A stretch of 64,000 nt of DNA. Source: Bacillus nakamurai (GTDB lineage Bacteria; Bacillota; Bacilli; Bacillales; Bacillaceae). Location: contig NZ_LSAZ01000022.1 of assembly GCF_001584325.1 (NCBI RefSeq), positions 79,724-143,723 on the forward strand, read 5' to 3'. The notes below the pieces were generated by a model, which searched no databases, was not told the origin of the DNA, and saw nothing but the letters and a program-made list of their open reading frames with translations. Shown here one piece after another: positions 44,771 through 56,023 of the stretch (position 1 is the stretch's first letter; the number at the start of each line of letters is the position of its first letter). The translations under genes were made by a program, and so were the position numbers.

Positions 44771-44823
44771 TACCGTTTTTAAGTTTTGACAAGACTGAAG
44801 GGTAAAAATAAGGGGGAGGCAGC

Positions 44824-45414
44824 ATGTATCGTCTCTTACTTTTCTTCATGCTCGCATCGCTTGTGATTGAAGGCTGCGGCAGCAAACAAGCGCCTGTACG
44901 GCCGCAAAATCAAGCGGAACGCCGCGCGCTGGAAACATCTTCATACCGCGAGCATGCCGAACTCATCAATAAAAACGGAAAAAACATCGGATATATCGAA
45001 GTCAAAGACTCTAAAGAGGAAGGGCTGGACGTTCACATATCAGCAAGCCATCTTCCGCCGGGAGCCTCATTAGGGTTTCACATTTATGAAAAAGGAACAT
45101 GTAAGGCGCCGGATTTTGAATCAGCGGGCGGACCGTTTAATCCTTTGAACAAAGAGCACGGCTTCAACAATCCGATGGGCCACCACGCAGGTGATCTGCC
45201 TAATCTTGAGGTGGGGGCCGACGGCAAAGTTGATGTCATTATGAATGCGCCGCAGACATCTTTAACGGAAGGGAGCAGGCTCAATCTGCTTGATAAGGAC
45301 GGAGGCGCGTTTATCATTCATGAACATACGGATGATTACTTAACAAATCCAAGCGGGAATTCCGGCGCCAGAATTGCCTGCGCACCACTGGCAAAAAGCG
45401 CCCGCAGAGAATGA
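44824..45414 (+). CDS. yojM: YojM, superoxide dismutase-like lipoprotein
   Basis: A 196-residue Cu/Zn-SOD-fold protein with a lipoprotein signal (LVIEGC, lipid Cys18). Two copper ligands of true SODs are replaced: Y88 stands in the second position of GFHIYEKG and P104 in AGGPFNP, the same substitutions known in B. subtilis YojM, which binds zinc but not copper. The zinc ligands in KEHG and GHHAGD and a last histidine in IIHEHTDDY remain. Probably not an active SOD. ATG 44824 with GGGGGAGG upstream. Confidence 0.93.
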   Translation: MYRLLLFFMLASLVIEGCGSKQAPVRPQNQAERRALETSSYREHAELINKNGKNIGYIEVKDSKEEGLDVHISASHLPPGASLGFHIYEKGTCKAPDFESAGGPFNPLNKEHGFNNPMGHHAGDLPNLEVGADGKVDVIMNAPQTSLTEGSRLNLLDKDGGAFIIHEHTDDYLTNPSGNSGARIACAPLAKSARRE

Positions 45415-45449
45415 GCCCTTTTGTATTGAGTATACAAGGGCTTTTTTAG
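45414..45449 (+). terminator. yojM terminator
   Basis: AGCCCTTTTGTAT / ATACAAGGGCTTTTTT palindrome. Confidence 0.9.
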
Positions 45450-45491
45450 TATACTCGGATATGGAATACGAATGGAAAGGAAACATCATCT

Positions 45492-46382
45492 ATGACATCA
45501 GAATTACAGCACTTATCACTGCCGGCAGACATAAAAAATAAGCTGACAGCTTATCAAAATCATCCTGTTTCCGAAGAATTTCAGGATTTGATCGGATCTC
45601 CGGGCTATGAAGCTGAAGATCAAGCAATTTTATTCGATGCTATCATCGCCCTTTCAATGGGAAAAAATATTTTATTAAAGGGACCGACCGGTTCAGGGAA
45701 GACAAAATTAGCGGAAACGCTGTCAAGCTATTTTCATAAGCCGATGCACAGCGTCAACTGCTCCGTGGATCTCGACGCAGAAGCGCTTGTCGGATATAAA
45801 ACGATTGAAAATGAACAGGGGCAGGCGACAATTGAATTTGTTCCCGGGCCTGTAACGACTGCAATGAATGAGGGGCATTTTTTGTACATTGACGAAATCA
45901 ACATGGCTAAGCCGGAAACCCTCCCGATTTTAAACGGCGTGCTTGATTACAGAAAAATGATGACCAACCCATTTACCGGAGAAGTCATTAAGGCAAGCGA
46001 AGGATTCGGTGTGATCGCCGCTATTAATGAAGGGTATGTCGGCACCGTTCCGCTGAATGAAGCGCTCAAAAACCGTTTTGTTATCATCGATGTTCCTTAT
46101 ATTAAAGGAAGCCTGTTAAAACAAGTGCTCACTGCTCAATCTGTTTTAAAAGACGAGAAACTGATTGACCGCTTTATGACATTGTCATCTGATTTAATCG
46201 TACAAGCGCAAAACGGCCAAGTATCAGAGGAAGCGGCGTCTATCAGAGCTTTAATTGATACATGTGATTTAGCAGCATACATTCCGCCGAAGCGGGCGAT
46301 CGAAAGAGGCATCGTGGAAAAACTCGATGACGACCGGGAAAAAGCCGCCGTCCGAAATATTGCTGAAACGCTGTTCGAATGA
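45492..46382 (+). CDS. yojN: YojN, MoxR-type AAA+ ATPase
   Basis: A 296-residue MoxR ATPase. Walker A GPTGSGKT (about 60-67), Walker B FLYIDEIN, sensor 1 in [11 protein letters not shown] and the arginine finger region [11 protein letters not shown]. It lies 10 bases before yojO, a vWA protein; such pairs act as chaperones that mature or assemble protein complexes. Target unknown. Confidence 0.93.
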   Translation: MTSELQHLSLPADIKNKLTAYQNHPVSEEFQDLIGSPGYEAEDQAILFDAIIALSMGKNILLKGPTGSGKTKLAETLSSYFHKPMHSVNCSVDLDAEALVGYKTIENEQGQATIEFVPGPVTTAMNEGHFLYIDEINMAKPETLPILNGVLDYRKMMTNPFTGEVIKASEGFGVIAAINEGYVGTVPLNEALKNRFVIIDVPYIKGSLLKQVLTAQSVLKDEKLIDRFMTLSSDLIVQAQNGQVSEEAASIRALIDTCDLAAYIPPKRAIERGIVEKLDDDREKAAVRNIAETLFE

Positions 46383-46392
46383 GGGATTTACA

Positions 46393-48309
46393 ATGAAGTT
46401 TATCAAATTTAACGACAGCACGATCGACTCCTTTTTATTCATGATGCTGACCGATTTGGCAAAAACATTGACCAAAAGCAAAGAAGTGGAGGTAGAGTAC
46501 GGCGTTCAATCCTACTACAATCCTTTTGAAAAGAAAATTTACATGAGCCACTTTTGGAAGGACAGATCGGCGGCAGATATGGAAGCCGGTCTGAAAAGCG
46601 ATGTGTATTTACGTGCTGTCGGGACACGCAGCAGCTCATTCAGGGATTTTGCCGGATTTTTACATGACGTTCACCGCCGTTTTACCCATCAAAGCTTTGC
46701 AAAACAGCTGTTTATGCTGCTTGAGGATATCAGAATCGAAGAGCTGATTAAAAAAGAGCGGCCCGGAACGAAGCATGTATTTGCAAAGCGGAGAGAAATG
46801 TACAGAAAATATTTTAAGACCCAGCTTACATTGAATTTAGAACGGAGCATTTTCACCGATGCCCTTTATTGTGCGATATTTGTCAAACTGACGGCTGAGT
46901 CACCGCTGGAAGGCATTCCTTCAATGCGGGAAGACATCGATATGATGAGGCCGTTTATCGAAGGGCAGCTCATTCGGGTATATGAGTCCGATTCTACAGC
47001 GCAGATCGCAAAAATCACCGAAGACCTTATGGAAGGCCTTGAAGAAGTGCTGGAAAAAGATATGCTGAATACTTACTTCTTTCTGCCTGAACTGGATTAC
47101 GAGAAGGCGGCCGAACAGCCTTTATTCGAAAGCATCAAAGAAGCGCCGTCATTAAGTGACGATATGACGCTCCCGGAACCATCCGACGGAGATGAAGACA
47201 TTCATGACGAGGAAATGCCGACATGGCATCGTGAAACCGAAGCTTCGTCAAAAAGTTTTCTGCAATTTGATATTGAGCACGGCGCGAAATCAGATTTAGG
47301 AAAAGATGCGGCCCGTGAAGGTGATGACGGGGACCAGGCGCTGGGCTCTGTTCAAGGCTCCGCCCGTCAAACGAAAAGAAAAGATTATTCCAAGCTGGAA
47401 GCCCTTGAATCCAAGCGGGATGAACCGGCAGGAGCGGGGATGGCTGACGGAAAAGAGAACAAATTTGCCTTCCCGATTTATAAAACGCCGGAAAAAGCGT
47501 CACCCGCTGAAGAGCTTTCGTATAAAGAGCAGGCAAAAACGATAGAATCATATCAAAAACGCCTGAAGCAAATGATTCAAAAAACACTTGAACATAAGAA
47601 AACATTGCCGCGGACAGATCTTCACGCAGGCCGGCTGAACAATAAACTGCTCCGTTATTTTACAGAGCGGAATCCGCGTCTTTTCTATAAAAAGCAGGAT
47701 CCGTCATCAGAAATTGACGCCGTGTTCACATTGCTTGTCGATTGTTCTGCCAGCATGTTCGACAAAATGGATGAAACAAAACGCGGCATCGTTCTTTTTC
47801 ATGAAGCACTGAAATCTGTGTCCGTTCCGCATCAGATCGTCGGATTTTGGGAGGATACAAACGATGCGACCGAGACGAGCCAGCCAAACTATTTTAATAC
47901 GGTCATCCCGTTTGAAGAATCACTGAAGCAGGCCGCAGGGCCGCTGATCATGCAGCTTGAACCTGAGGAAGACAACAGAGACGGCTACGCTATCAGGCAA
48001 ATGACGAAACAATTGATGCGGCGGAGCGAGGCGCAAAAGTTTTTAATCGTGTTTTCAGACGGCGAACCGGCGGCATTCGGCTATGAACAAAACGGCATCG
48101 TCGATACGAGCGAGGCCGTCATCGAAGCGAGAAAAAGAGGAATAGAAGTGATAAATGTTTTTCTGTCCAATACAGCAATCGAAGAATCGCAGATGAAAAC
48201 CATTCAAGATATGTACGGAAAGTTCAGCATTTTCGTTCCGGATGTCGATCAGCTGCCGGATGTGCTGTATCCTCTCTTGAAAAAACTGCTTCACAAAAGC
48301 ATAGGATAG
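46393..48309 (+). CDS. yojO: YojO, von Willebrand A domain protein
   Basis: A 638-residue CobT/nitric-oxide-reductase-activation-type protein. C-terminal vWA domain from about 450, with the MIDAS DxSxS motif in LLVDCSASMF and a later VFSDGEP. A long acidic, low-complexity middle (about 260-380) precedes it. ATG 46393 with GAGGGA upstream; the upstream frame overlaps yojN. Works with the YojN ATPase by family rule. Confidence 0.93.
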   Translation: MKFIKFNDSTIDSFLFMMLTDLAKTLTKSKEVEVEYGVQSYYNPFEKKIYMSHFWKDRSAADMEAGLKSDVYLRAVGTRSSSFRDFAGFLHDVHRRFTHQSFAKQLFMLLEDIRIEELIKKERPGTKHVFAKRREMYRKYFKTQLTLNLERSIFTDALYCAIFVKLTAESPLEGIPSMREDIDMMRPFIEGQLIRVYESDSTAQIAKITEDLMEGLEEVLEKDMLNTYFFLPELDYEKAAEQPLFESIKEAPSLSDDMTLPEPSDGDEDIHDEEMPTWHRETEASSKSFLQFDIEHGAKSDLGKDAAREGDDGDQALGSVQGSARQTKRKDYSKLEALESKRDEPAGAGMADGKENKFAFPIYKTPEKASPAEELSYKEQAKTIESYQKRLKQMIQKTLEHKKTLPRTDLHAGRLNNKLLRYFTERNPRLFYKKQDPSSEIDAVFTLLVDCSASMFDKMDETKRGIVLFHEALKSVSVPHQIVGFWEDTNDATETSQPNYFNTVIPFEESLKQAAGPLIMQLEPEEDNRDGYAIRQMTKQLMRRSEAQKFLIVFSDGEPAAFGYEQNGIVDTSEAVIEARKRGIEVINVFLSNTAIEESQMKTIQDMYGKFSIFVPDVDQLPDVLYPLLKKLLHKSIG

Positions 48310-48331
48310 GGCTTTTCCTATGCTTTTTCGC
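48297..48331 (+). terminator. yojO terminator
   Basis: AAAAGCATAGGA / TCCTATGCTTTTT hairpin overlapping the yojO stop. Confidence 0.88.
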
Positions 48332-48535
48332 TTTTTATTTTAAAATGATTTAATTTTTTCGTTAATTAGATGATTTTTTTACTATTTTGTGAACAATCAA
48401 GGTAGAATCAAATCGCAAACAGTGGTAAAATACCCTTGGAAGCGTTTTTATTACATAATTTTGGGCACAGTGTTCAAAAGTTATTTCAAGATAGTGAATC
48501 ATCACTTGATTATCTAAGTTGGGGGTAATATTCAA

Positions 48536-51370
48536 ATGTTTCAAAATAGTATGAAACAACGAATGAATTGGGAAGATTTTTACGGACCGAACCTCGGCTA
48601 CGCATTGGAGCTATACGACCAATATGTTGAAGATCCAAACAGCATTGACCCGGATCTGAAAGACATGTTTGATGAACTCGGCGCTCCTCCAAGCCAGATC
48701 AAAGAGGCATCGGGAACAAAGGAACAGGGACGCGTAACAGCAGACCTGATTCAAAAGATCGCATCAGCAGTTAAACTTGCAGAAGATATTCGAACCTATG
48801 GCCATCTGAACGCTTCCGTCAATCCGCTCAGAAAGGATCAAAAAAAGAGCGAGCTCTTTCCGTTATCCGATTACGGGCTTACAGAAGAAGAAATCAAAGC
48901 TATACCCGCGTCCGTCATTTGCAAAGACGCACCTGCCAATATAACAAACGGCCTAGAAGCCATCCAGCATTTGCGCAATACGTATAAAAAAACGATCTCC
49001 TTCGAATTTGACCATGTGCATGATTTCGAAGAGCGCGCATGGATTACAAAAATGGTCGAATCCGGCGAACTGTTCCAAAAGAACTCACCGGAAAAGCTGT
49101 CAGCCGTTTTAGAAAGACTGACGGAAGTAGAAGGGTTTGAACAATTTTTACACCGTACCTTCGTCGGGCAAAAGCGTTTTTCAATTGAAGGATTGGACGC
49201 ACTTGTACCGGTTCTTGACGACATTATCGCCCAGTCTGTGAAAGCAGGCACGACTAATGTCAATATCGGAATGGCGCACAGGGGCCGCTTGAACGTGCTG
49301 GCGCATGTGCTCGGCAAACCTTACGAGATTATTTTCTCAGAATTCCAGCACGCGCCGAATAAAGACCTTGTGCCGTCAGAAGGCTCAACCGGAATCAGCT
49401 ACGGCTGGACGGGTGACGTAAAATATCATCTTGGAGCAGACAGACAGCTTCAGGATGCTGAAACGAAAAGCGCGCGAATCACGCTTGCAAATAACCCGAG
49501 CCATTTGGAGTTCATCAATCCGATCGTCGAGGGAAGCACAAGAGCCGCGCAGGAAACGAGAACGCAAAAAGGATATCCGGTTCAGGATGAAACAAAGTCG
49601 CTTGCCATTTTAATTCACGGAGACGCTGCGTTTCCGGGAGAGGGCATCGTCGCAGAGACCTTGAACCTCAGTTCCTTGAAAGGCTATCAGGTCGGCGGGG
49701 CCATTCATATCATCGCGAACAACATGATCGGCTTTACAACTGAAAGTGAAGAATCACGTTCAACGAAATATGCCAGTGATTTGGCGAAGGGGTATGAAAT
49801 TCCGATCGTTCACGTCAACGCTGATGATCCTGAAGCATGCCTGTCAGCTGTAAAATTTGCGGTTGAATACCGCAAACGGTTCAATAAAGATTTCTTAATT
49901 GATCTGATCGGGTACAGACGGTACGGCCACAATGAAATGGATGAGCCGTCCACGACACAGCCGATGCTGTATGACGCCGTCAGAAAGCATCCGACTGTCA
50001 AGCAGATCTTCGCGGAGAAACTCGTAAAAGAGGGACTGATCAGTGAGGAAAAAGCGCAAAACATTGAGCAAACAGTGACAAAACGAATAGAGGACGCTTA
50101 TAAAAAGGTACCCGCTAAAAAAGAAGATGCCGTGCGTGAAATCGAATTGCCGGAACCTGTGTCAAACGGTTTTCCTGATGTTGACACATCCATTGATTTT
50201 GACGTTCTCCGCAAGCTGAACGGTGAACTGATCAACTGGCCGGAATCCTTTAATGTCTTCGGCAAGCTGAAAAGAATTTTGGAAAGACGTGCGAAAGCAT
50301 TTGATGATGACCGCAAAGTGGAATGGTCATTGGCCGAATCGCTCGCGTTTGCTTCCATTTTAAAAGACGGCACGCCGATCCGGTTAACGGGACAGGATTC
50401 AGAGCGCGGAACGTTCGCTCAAAGAAACCTTGTGCTGCACGACAGTGAAACGGGCAAAGAATTTGTTGCGCTCCATCATCTAGACGATTGCTCTTCTTCA
50501 TTTGCGGTGCACAACAGCCCGCTGTCTGAAGGATCTGTTATCGGCTTTGAGTATGGATACAACGTGCATTCGCCTGAGACTTTGGTTCTGTGGGAGGCGC
50601 AATACGGAGACTTTGCCAACGCGGCTCAAGTGTATTTTGACCAATTCATTTCTGCCGGACGTGCAAAATGGGGGCAAAAATCAGGATTAGTCATGCTGCT
50701 TCCGCACGGTTACGAAGGTCAGGGGCCTGAGCACTCCAGCGGCCGAATCGAACGTTTCCTTCAGCTTGCGGCGGAAAACAACTGGACGGTTGCGAATCTG
50801 ACCAGCGCGGCTCAGTATTTCCACATTTTAAGAAGACAGGCGAAAATGCTGCTTCGTGAGGAAATCCGTCCGCTTGTGATCATGACGCCGAAGAGCCTGC
50901 TCCGTAATCCGAATACGGTATCTGAGGTGCAGGAACTGAGCGAAAGCAAATTCAAGGCAGTCTATGAGCAGTCCGGTCTTTCTCATGCATACGAAAAAGT
51001 GACGCGCCTCGTATTATCAAGCGGGAAGGTGTCTATTGACATCAGCGATTGCTTTAATAAGCTGGAAGGCGATAAAGATTGGCTCCATATTGCCAGAATT
51101 GAACAGCTGTACCCGTTCCCGGCAAAAGACGCGAAAGAGCTTTTCGCCAAACTGCCGAACTTGAAAGAGATCGTTTGGGTTCAGGAAGAACCTCAAAACA
51201 TGGGCGCATGGAGTTATATCAGCCCTTACCTGACGGAAATCGCACCAAAAGGGGTAAGTGTTCAATACATTGGCCGCAGAAGAAGATCCAGCCCTGCTGA
51301 AGGAGATCCAACGGTTCACAAAAAAGAACAGGAACGCATTGTATCTGATAGCTTGACTCGCAAAAACTAA
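48536..51370 (+). CDS. odhA: 2-oxoglutarate dehydrogenase E1 (OdhA)
   Basis: Thiamine-diphosphate E1 subunit of the TCA-cycle 2-oxoglutarate dehydrogenase complex; decarboxylates 2-oxoglutarate and succinylates the lipoyl group of OdhB. It has 944 residues, the usual length. Marks: N-terminal [37 protein letters not shown], ThDP region [20 protein letters not shown] with [11 protein letters not shown], and the transketolase-like C-terminal half ([25 protein letters not shown]). ATG 48536, weak RBS GGGGG about 10 bases upstream. First gene of odhAB. Confidence 0.97.
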   Translation: MFQNSMKQRMNWEDFYGPNLGYALELYDQYVEDPNSIDPDLKDMFDELGAPPSQIKEASGTKEQGRVTADLIQKIASAVKLAEDIRTYGHLNASVNPLRKDQKKSELFPLSDYGLTEEEIKAIPASVICKDAPANITNGLEAIQHLRNTYKKTISFEFDHVHDFEERAWITKMVESGELFQKNSPEKLSAVLERLTEVEGFEQFLHRTFVGQKRFSIEGLDALVPVLDDIIAQSVKAGTTNVNIGMAHRGRLNVLAHVLGKPYEIIFSEFQHAPNKDLVPSEGSTGISYGWTGDVKYHLGADRQLQDAETKSARITLANNPSHLEFINPIVEGSTRAAQETRTQKGYPVQDETKSLAILIHGDAAFPGEGIVAETLNLSSLKGYQVGGAIHIIANNMIGFTTESEESRSTKYASDLAKGYEIPIVHVNADDPEACLSAVKFAVEYRKRFNKDFLIDLIGYRRYGHNEMDEPSTTQPMLYDAVRKHPTVKQIFAEKLVKEGLISEEKAQNIEQTVTKRIEDAYKKVPAKKEDAVREIELPEPVSNGFPDVDTSIDFDVLRKLNGELINWPESFNVFGKLKRILERRAKAFDDDRKVEWSLAESLAFASILKDGTPIRLTGQDSERGTFAQRNLVLHDSETGKEFVALHHLDDCSSSFAVHNSPLSEGSVIGFEYGYNVHSPETLVLWEAQYGDFANAAQVYFDQFISAGRAKWGQKSGLVMLLPHGYEGQGPEHSSGRIERFLQLAAENNWTVANLTSAAQYFHILRRQAKMLLREEIRPLVIMTPKSLLRNPNTVSEVQELSESKFKAVYEQSGLSHAYEKVTRLVLSSGKVSIDISDCFNKLEGDKDWLHIARIEQLYPFPAKDAKELFAKLPNLKEIVWVQEEPQNMGAWSYISPYLTEIAPKGVSVQYIGRRRRSSPAEGDPTVHKKEQERIVSDSLTRKN

Positions 51371-51385
51371 GGGGGAAATGAAAAA

Positions 51386-52636
51386 ATGGCGGAAATTAAG
51401 GTACCTGAATTAGCAGAATCAATCTCAGAAGGAACGATAGCCCAATGGTTAAAGCAGCCCGGTGACTATGTAGAGCAGGGTGAGTATTTGCTTGAACTGG
51501 AAACGGATAAAGTAAATGTTGAATTGACAGCAGAAGAATCGGGTGTTCTGCAAGAGGTATTGAAAGATTCGGGTGATACCGTCCAAGTCGGAGAAATTAT
51601 CGGTACCATTACAGAAGGCGCGGGAGAAAGTTCTGCACCTGCCCCTTCAGAAAGTGCTGCAAGCAATGAACACACGAAAGAAGAAGCAAAAGCTGAACCG
51701 GCTGCGCAAGAAGTCAGCCAGGAAGCACAATCAGAAGCTAAATCAAGAACGGTAGCGTCTCCGTCTGCACGCAAGCTGGCACGGGAAAAAGGAATTGACC
51801 TTTCACAAATTCCGACAGGGGACCCGCTCGGCCGCGTGCGCAAACAAGATGTGGAAGCTTATGAAAAGCCGGCAGCAAAACCTGGGGCACAGCCGAAACA
51901 GCAGCAGGCGCCAAAAACACAGCAAAGCTTTGACAAACCTGTAGAAGTGCAAAAAATGTCACGCCGCAGACAGACAATCGCTAAACGTCTCGTTGAAGTG
52001 CAGCAGACTTCTGCGATGCTGACTACATTTAATGAAGTCGACATGACGGCTGTTATGAATTTAAGAAAACGCCGTAAAGACCAATTCCTTGAACAAAACG
52101 AAGTGAAACTCGGTTTCATGTCTTTCTTTACAAAAGCTGTCGTGGCAGCATTGAAAAAATATCCGCTGCTTAACGCTGAAATTCAAGGCGATGAGCTGAT
52201 CGTGAAAAAATTCTATGATATCGGAATTGCTGTTGCGGCTGAAGAAGGGCTCGTCGTCCCAGTCGTGCGTGACGCCGACCGCCTGACATTTGCTGGAATC
52301 GAAAAAGAGATCGGCGACCTTGCGAAAAAAGCAAGAAACAACAAATTAACATTGGGTGAGCTGCAAGGCGGTTCCTTTACGATCACAAACGGAGGAACAT
52401 TCGGTTCACTTATGTCAACACCAATCTTAAACAGTCCTCAGGTTGGGATTTTAGGCATGCACAAAATTCAGCTTCGCCCAGTAGCGATCGATGCAGAGCG
52501 TTCTGAAAATCGTCCGATGATGTACCTTGCTTTATCATATGATCACAGAATTGTAGACGGTAAAGAAGCGGTCGGATTCCTTGTAACGATTAAAAACCTG
52601 CTTGAAGATCCGGAACAGCTGTTATTGGAAGGATAA
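51386..52636 (+). CDS. odhB: Dihydrolipoyl succinyltransferase E2 (OdhB)
   Basis: Core subunit of the 2-oxoglutarate dehydrogenase complex. It has 416 residues: lipoyl domain 1-77 with modified K42 ([11 protein letters not shown]), Ala/Glu-rich linker, subunit-binding domain about 118-155 ([15 protein letters not shown]), catalytic domain with the active histidine in [16 protein letters not shown] near residue 387. It starts 15 bases after odhA, with AAGGGGG as RBS. Confidence 0.97.
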   Translation: MAEIKVPELAESISEGTIAQWLKQPGDYVEQGEYLLELETDKVNVELTAEESGVLQEVLKDSGDTVQVGEIIGTITEGAGESSAPAPSESAASNEHTKEEAKAEPAAQEVSQEAQSEAKSRTVASPSARKLAREKGIDLSQIPTGDPLGRVRKQDVEAYEKPAAKPGAQPKQQQAPKTQQSFDKPVEVQKMSRRRQTIAKRLVEVQQTSAMLTTFNEVDMTAVMNLRKRRKDQFLEQNEVKLGFMSFFTKAVVAALKKYPLLNAEIQGDELIVKKFYDIGIAVAAEEGLVVPVVRDADRLTFAGIEKEIGDLAKKARNNKLTLGELQGGSFTITNGGTFGSLMSTPILNSPQVGILGMHKIQLRPVAIDAERSENRPMMYLALSYDHRIVDGKEAVGFLVTIKNLLEDPEQLLLEG

Positions 52637-52646
52637 TTTGAGACAG

Positions 52647-52684
52647 AAAGTACACCGCCCTTACGAGCGGTGTACTTTTTTATT
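52647..52684 (+). terminator. odhAB terminator
   Basis: AAAGTACACCGC / GCGGTGTACTTTTTTA palindrome. Confidence 0.9.
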
Positions 52685-52706
52685 TGAGAGAAGGGAGAGG
52701 CTTTAT

Positions 52707-53453
52707 ATGAAAAGCTGTTATCCGCTTGAGATTGAATTTGAATATAATCAAGAATTGCATTCTATCACCCCGGTTCTTCTGCAAGACGACAATGACACGA
52801 TTTTAATAGACTGCGGATATCCGGGTTTTATAAACCATCTTCAAGATGCTTCTGCCCGGCATCGAATGTCGCTTCATTCACTGACGAAAGTCATTGTGAC
52901 GCATCACGATATAGACCATATCGGCTCACTTGCTGCCTTACACCGTTTGTACCCGGATATCAGTGTGACAGCACATGAGAGTGAAGCGCCGTATATTGAT
53001 GGCTCCAAAAAATCATTGCGGCTTGAGCAGGCTGAATCAACGTTTTGTTCATTGCCAGAGGAGGAAAAACCTTATGCAAACCAGTTCATCCGCTCGCTTC
53101 AATCAGTCGAAGCGGCTCCCGTTCACCGGACGGTAACTGACGGCGAGCTGCTGCCTTGGTGCGGGGGCATTCGCATTGTAGCCACGCCGGGGCATACGCC
53201 CGGCCATATCAGCCTTTATCTGCCTGCCGAAAAAACAATGATCGCTGGTGATGCGGTCGTCATCGAAGACGGCGAGCTGAACCTTGCTAATCCCCGCTAC
53301 ACGTTACATATGGATGATGCGGTCCGTTCCGTGCAGCGAATGCTCGAATACGATATCTGCCATTTGATTTGTTATCATGGAGGTTTATTTAAGGGAAATG
53401 CAAAAAAAGCGCTCTTGCGCCTGCTTCGTGATCTGCAGAAAAAAGAAGGATAG
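52707..53453 (+). CDS. Metallo-beta-lactamase-fold hydrolase
   Basis: A 248-residue MBL-fold enzyme. Metal motif THHDIDHIG (THxHxDH variant with HHDIDH), the later histidine in ATPGHTPGHIS, GDAVV with the bridging aspartate, and a final histidine in ICYHGG. ATG 52707 with AAGGGAGAGG upstream; the longer frame starts in odhB. Substrate unknown; members cleave thioesters, lactones or RNA. Confidence 0.9.
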   Translation: MKSCYPLEIEFEYNQELHSITPVLLQDDNDTILIDCGYPGFINHLQDASARHRMSLHSLTKVIVTHHDIDHIGSLAALHRLYPDISVTAHESEAPYIDGSKKSLRLEQAESTFCSLPEEEKPYANQFIRSLQSVEAAPVHRTVTDGELLPWCGGIRIVATPGHTPGHISLYLPAEKTMIAGDAVVIEDGELNLANPRYTLHMDDAVRSVQRMLEYDICHLICYHGGLFKGNAKKALLRLLRDLQKKEG

Positions 53454-53479
53454 GGGCGGCAGCCGCCTATCCTTTTTCA
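53446..53479. terminator. Terminator between the MBL gene and yocS
   Basis: AAGGATAGG / CCTATCCTTTTT stem between convergent genes. Confidence 0.85.
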
Positions 53480-53480
53480 G

Positions 53481-54452
53481 TTATGAAAGTGGAATCTTTG
53501 CCGTTTCATCTTTTCCAGCGCTGTTTTTTTCTTTTTTCTTAGACCAATAAGTGGCGAGAATTGATCCAGATAGATTATGCCACACGCTGAATATCGCACT
53601 CGGCACGGCTGAAAGGGGAGAGAAGTGCGCCGTCGCAATTGCTGCGCCCAGCCCGGAGTTTTGCATGCCGACTTCTATCGCAATCGCTTTTTGAGAGGCA
53701 TAATCCATTCTAAAAAGCTTTGCAGTCAGATAGCCTAACAAATATCCGACACCGTTATGTAAAATGACAACGGAAAAAATCAGTAAACCTGATTGAAGCA
53801 GATGCTCACGATTGCCGCTGACAACGGCGGAAACAATGGCTACGATGCCGATGACAGATACGAGAGGAAGCGCGTAAACCGCTTGTGCGACCTGCTTTTT
53901 GAAAAACAGCTTCACGATAACGCCAAGGACAATCGGAAGCAATACAGCCTGTATGATCGAAACAAATAACGAACCGAAAGAAACAGGCAGCCACTCTTTG
54001 GCAAACAGCATAATCAACACCGGCGTTAAAACCGGGGCGAGCAACGTCGATATCGTGGTGACGGCAATCGACAAAGCCGTATTTCCTTTCGCTAAAAAGG
54101 TCATGACATTAGATGCGGTGCCTCCCGGGCAGCACCCGACAAGGACGACGCCGACTGCAATTTCTGCGGGAAGATGGAGCCCAAATGCTAAACCGAAGGC
54201 TGCCAGCGGCATAATCGTGAATTGGGCGAACACCCCGATGACAACGTGCCACGGTTTTCTGAATAATTCTTTAAAATCGTCAGCTTGAAGGGTAAGTCCC
54301 ATCCCAAACATGATAATTCCCAGAAAAATGGTGATATAAGAACTGATCCAAGAAAATAAACCAGGGAAGGAAAACCCTAAGACAGCAAAGACGATAACCC
54401 ATAGGCCGAAGGTTTGACCCGCAAAACCGCTTATTTTTTTAATCCATTCCAT
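53481..54452 (-). CDS. yocS: YocS, bile acid:sodium symporter (BASS) family transporter
   Basis: A 322-residue membrane protein with ten helices of the BASS family. Marks: GMGLTLQADDFKEL, VGCCPGGTASNVMTFLAKG and the sodium-site text EVGMQNSGLGAAIA. ATG 54452 with AAGGAGC upstream; the frame to 54509 is not supported. Substrate unknown; relatives move keto acids such as pyruvate or pantoate. Divergent from yocR. Confidence 0.93.
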   Translation of the reverse strand: MEWIKKISGFAGQTFGLWVIVFAVLGFSFPGLFSWISSYITIFLGIIMFGMGLTLQADDFKELFRKPWHVVIGVFAQFTIMPLAAFGLAFGLHLPAEIAVGVVLVGCCPGGTASNVMTFLAKGNTALSIAVTTISTLLAPVLTPVLIMLFAKEWLPVSFGSLFVSIIQAVLLPIVLGVIVKLFFKKQVAQAVYALPLVSVIGIVAIVSAVVSGNREHLLQSGLLIFSVVILHNGVGYLLGYLTAKLFRMDYASQKAIAIEVGMQNSGLGAAIATAHFSPLSAVPSAIFSVWHNLSGSILATYWSKKKEKNSAGKDETAKIPLS

Positions 54453-54651
54453 ACAGCTCCTTCTGTAACACAAGTATGTCAGCAGTAAATATAACTGACT
54501 TTTCTGCACTCTATTATAAATAATATTCTGAATTATTCAATATTAAATTTTAGTTTCTTATGAAAATATTATGTTAACTAATATCTTCTTGACTATTCAG
54601 ACATATATTCTTACAATGAATCTTTATACTGAATGAATTGGGAGTGCTGAA

Positions 54652-55989
54652 GTGAAAGAAGCTAATCAATGGTCATCAAAGCTGGGATTTATTTTAGCTA
54701 CGGCTGGCTCTGCAATCGGCCTTGGCGCAATATGGAAGTTCCCTTACGTAGCGGGAACCAGCGGAGGCGGCGCTTTTCTGCTTATTTTTATTTTATTTAC
54801 GATTTTAATCGGACTGCCGCTTTTGCTTGGTGAATTTATTATCGGCAGAAAAACACAAAAAAATGCCGTTGAGTCCTATAAGGCTCTTGCGCCGGGTAAA
54901 AAATGGCACTGGATCGGCTATCTCGGCATCATCACTTGTTTTATTCTATTATCCTTCTACAGCGTTGTGGGGGGATGGATATTAATCTACATTTTTAAAG
55001 GCTTTACAGGCGGTTTATCGCTTTCGTCAGGGTTTGATACGTTGTTTATCGATACCATCTCCAATCCGTACGCAGCGGTTTTCGGCCAGCTTCTGTTTAT
55101 CGTACTGACGATTTTAGTCGTCGCTAAAGGGGTAAGCAGCGGAATCGAAAAAGTGAGCCAAGTTTTAATGCCGGCGCTTTTTGTTCTTTTTATCCTTTTA
55201 ATCATCCGATCGGTCACGTTAGACGGATCAATGGAGGGATTAAAATTCTTTTTCATGCCTGATTTTGGGGCGATGAATGCCAATACGGTTTTATATGCGA
55301 TGGGACAGTCATTTTTCTCTTTGAGCGTCGGTGTTTCCGTTATGGTAACGTATAGTGCTTATCTAGAGAAAGAAGAAAATCTCGTTCAATCCGCTGTATC
55401 GGTTACAGTATTAAATGTTCTTGTTGCCGTAATGGCGGGGATTGCGATTTTTCCGGCGGTGTTTTCGTTCGGATTGAAGCCGGATCAAGGTCCGCAGCTT
55501 TTATTTAATGTGCTTCCGACTGTCTTTAACCAAATGCCGTTCGGCATAGTATTTTTATTGGCCTTTTTGCTGTTGTTTTTATTCGCGACGTTGACATCTG
55601 CTTTCTCCATGCTTGAGATTTTAGTGGCCGTTCTGTCAAAAGGCGATTCAGTAAAAAGAAAACGATATTCTTGGCTCGGCGGGCTTGCGATTTTTGCCGT
55701 CGGCGTGCCGTCGGCGCTGTCATACGGGGTATTAAGTGATGTATCCATTTTTCATCGGTCCATTTTTGATGCTGCCGATTTTCTTGTCAGCAACGTTTTA
55801 ATGCCGTTTGGCGCTCTGATGATTGCCATTTTTGTACCGTTGAAAATTCCGAAGCAGGCGCTGTTTGACGAATTAAAAAGCGGCTCCGATTTAAAACGGA
55901 AGTGGTTTGCCGTCTGGCTCATTTTGATTCGATATTTGTCTCCGGTAGCTATCATTATTGTGTTCCTGCATGTGCTTGGCATTTTTTAA
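54652..55989 (+). CDS. yocR: YocR, sodium-dependent transporter (NSS/SNF family)
   Basis: A 445-residue transporter with about 11 helices of the LeuT-like family. The Na1/substrate site is in [19 protein letters not shown] at the N-terminus; helix 6 region [23 protein letters not shown] start, RBS GGGAGTG. Likely imports an amino acid with sodium. Confidence 0.93.
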   Translation: MKEANQWSSKLGFILATAGSAIGLGAIWKFPYVAGTSGGGAFLLIFILFTILIGLPLLLGEFIIGRKTQKNAVESYKALAPGKKWHWIGYLGIITCFILLSFYSVVGGWILIYIFKGFTGGLSLSSGFDTLFIDTISNPYAAVFGQLLFIVLTILVVAKGVSSGIEKVSQVLMPALFVLFILLIIRSVTLDGSMEGLKFFFMPDFGAMNANTVLYAMGQSFFSLSVGVSVMVTYSAYLEKEENLVQSAVSVTVLNVLVAVMAGIAIFPAVFSFGLKPDQGPQLLFNVLPTVFNQMPFGIVFLLAFLLLFLFATLTSAFSMLEILVAVLSKGDSVKRKRYSWLGGLAIFAVGVPSALSYGVLSDVSIFHRSIFDAADFLVSNVLMPFGALMIAIFVPLKIPKQALFDELKSGSDLKRKWFAVWLILIRYLSPVAIIIVFLHVLGIF

Positions 55990-56023
55990 ACAGAAAGACC
56001 CCCGTTGCGATACGGGGGTTTTT
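55990..56023. terminator. Terminator between yocR and sodF
   Basis: ACCCCCGT / ACGGGGGTTTTT stem between convergent genes. Confidence 0.88.

Noticed and set aside
48871..52119. Several long antisense frames over odhA and odhB
   Set aside because: They are shadows caused by the codon use of strongly biased genes; no RBS or recognised protein.
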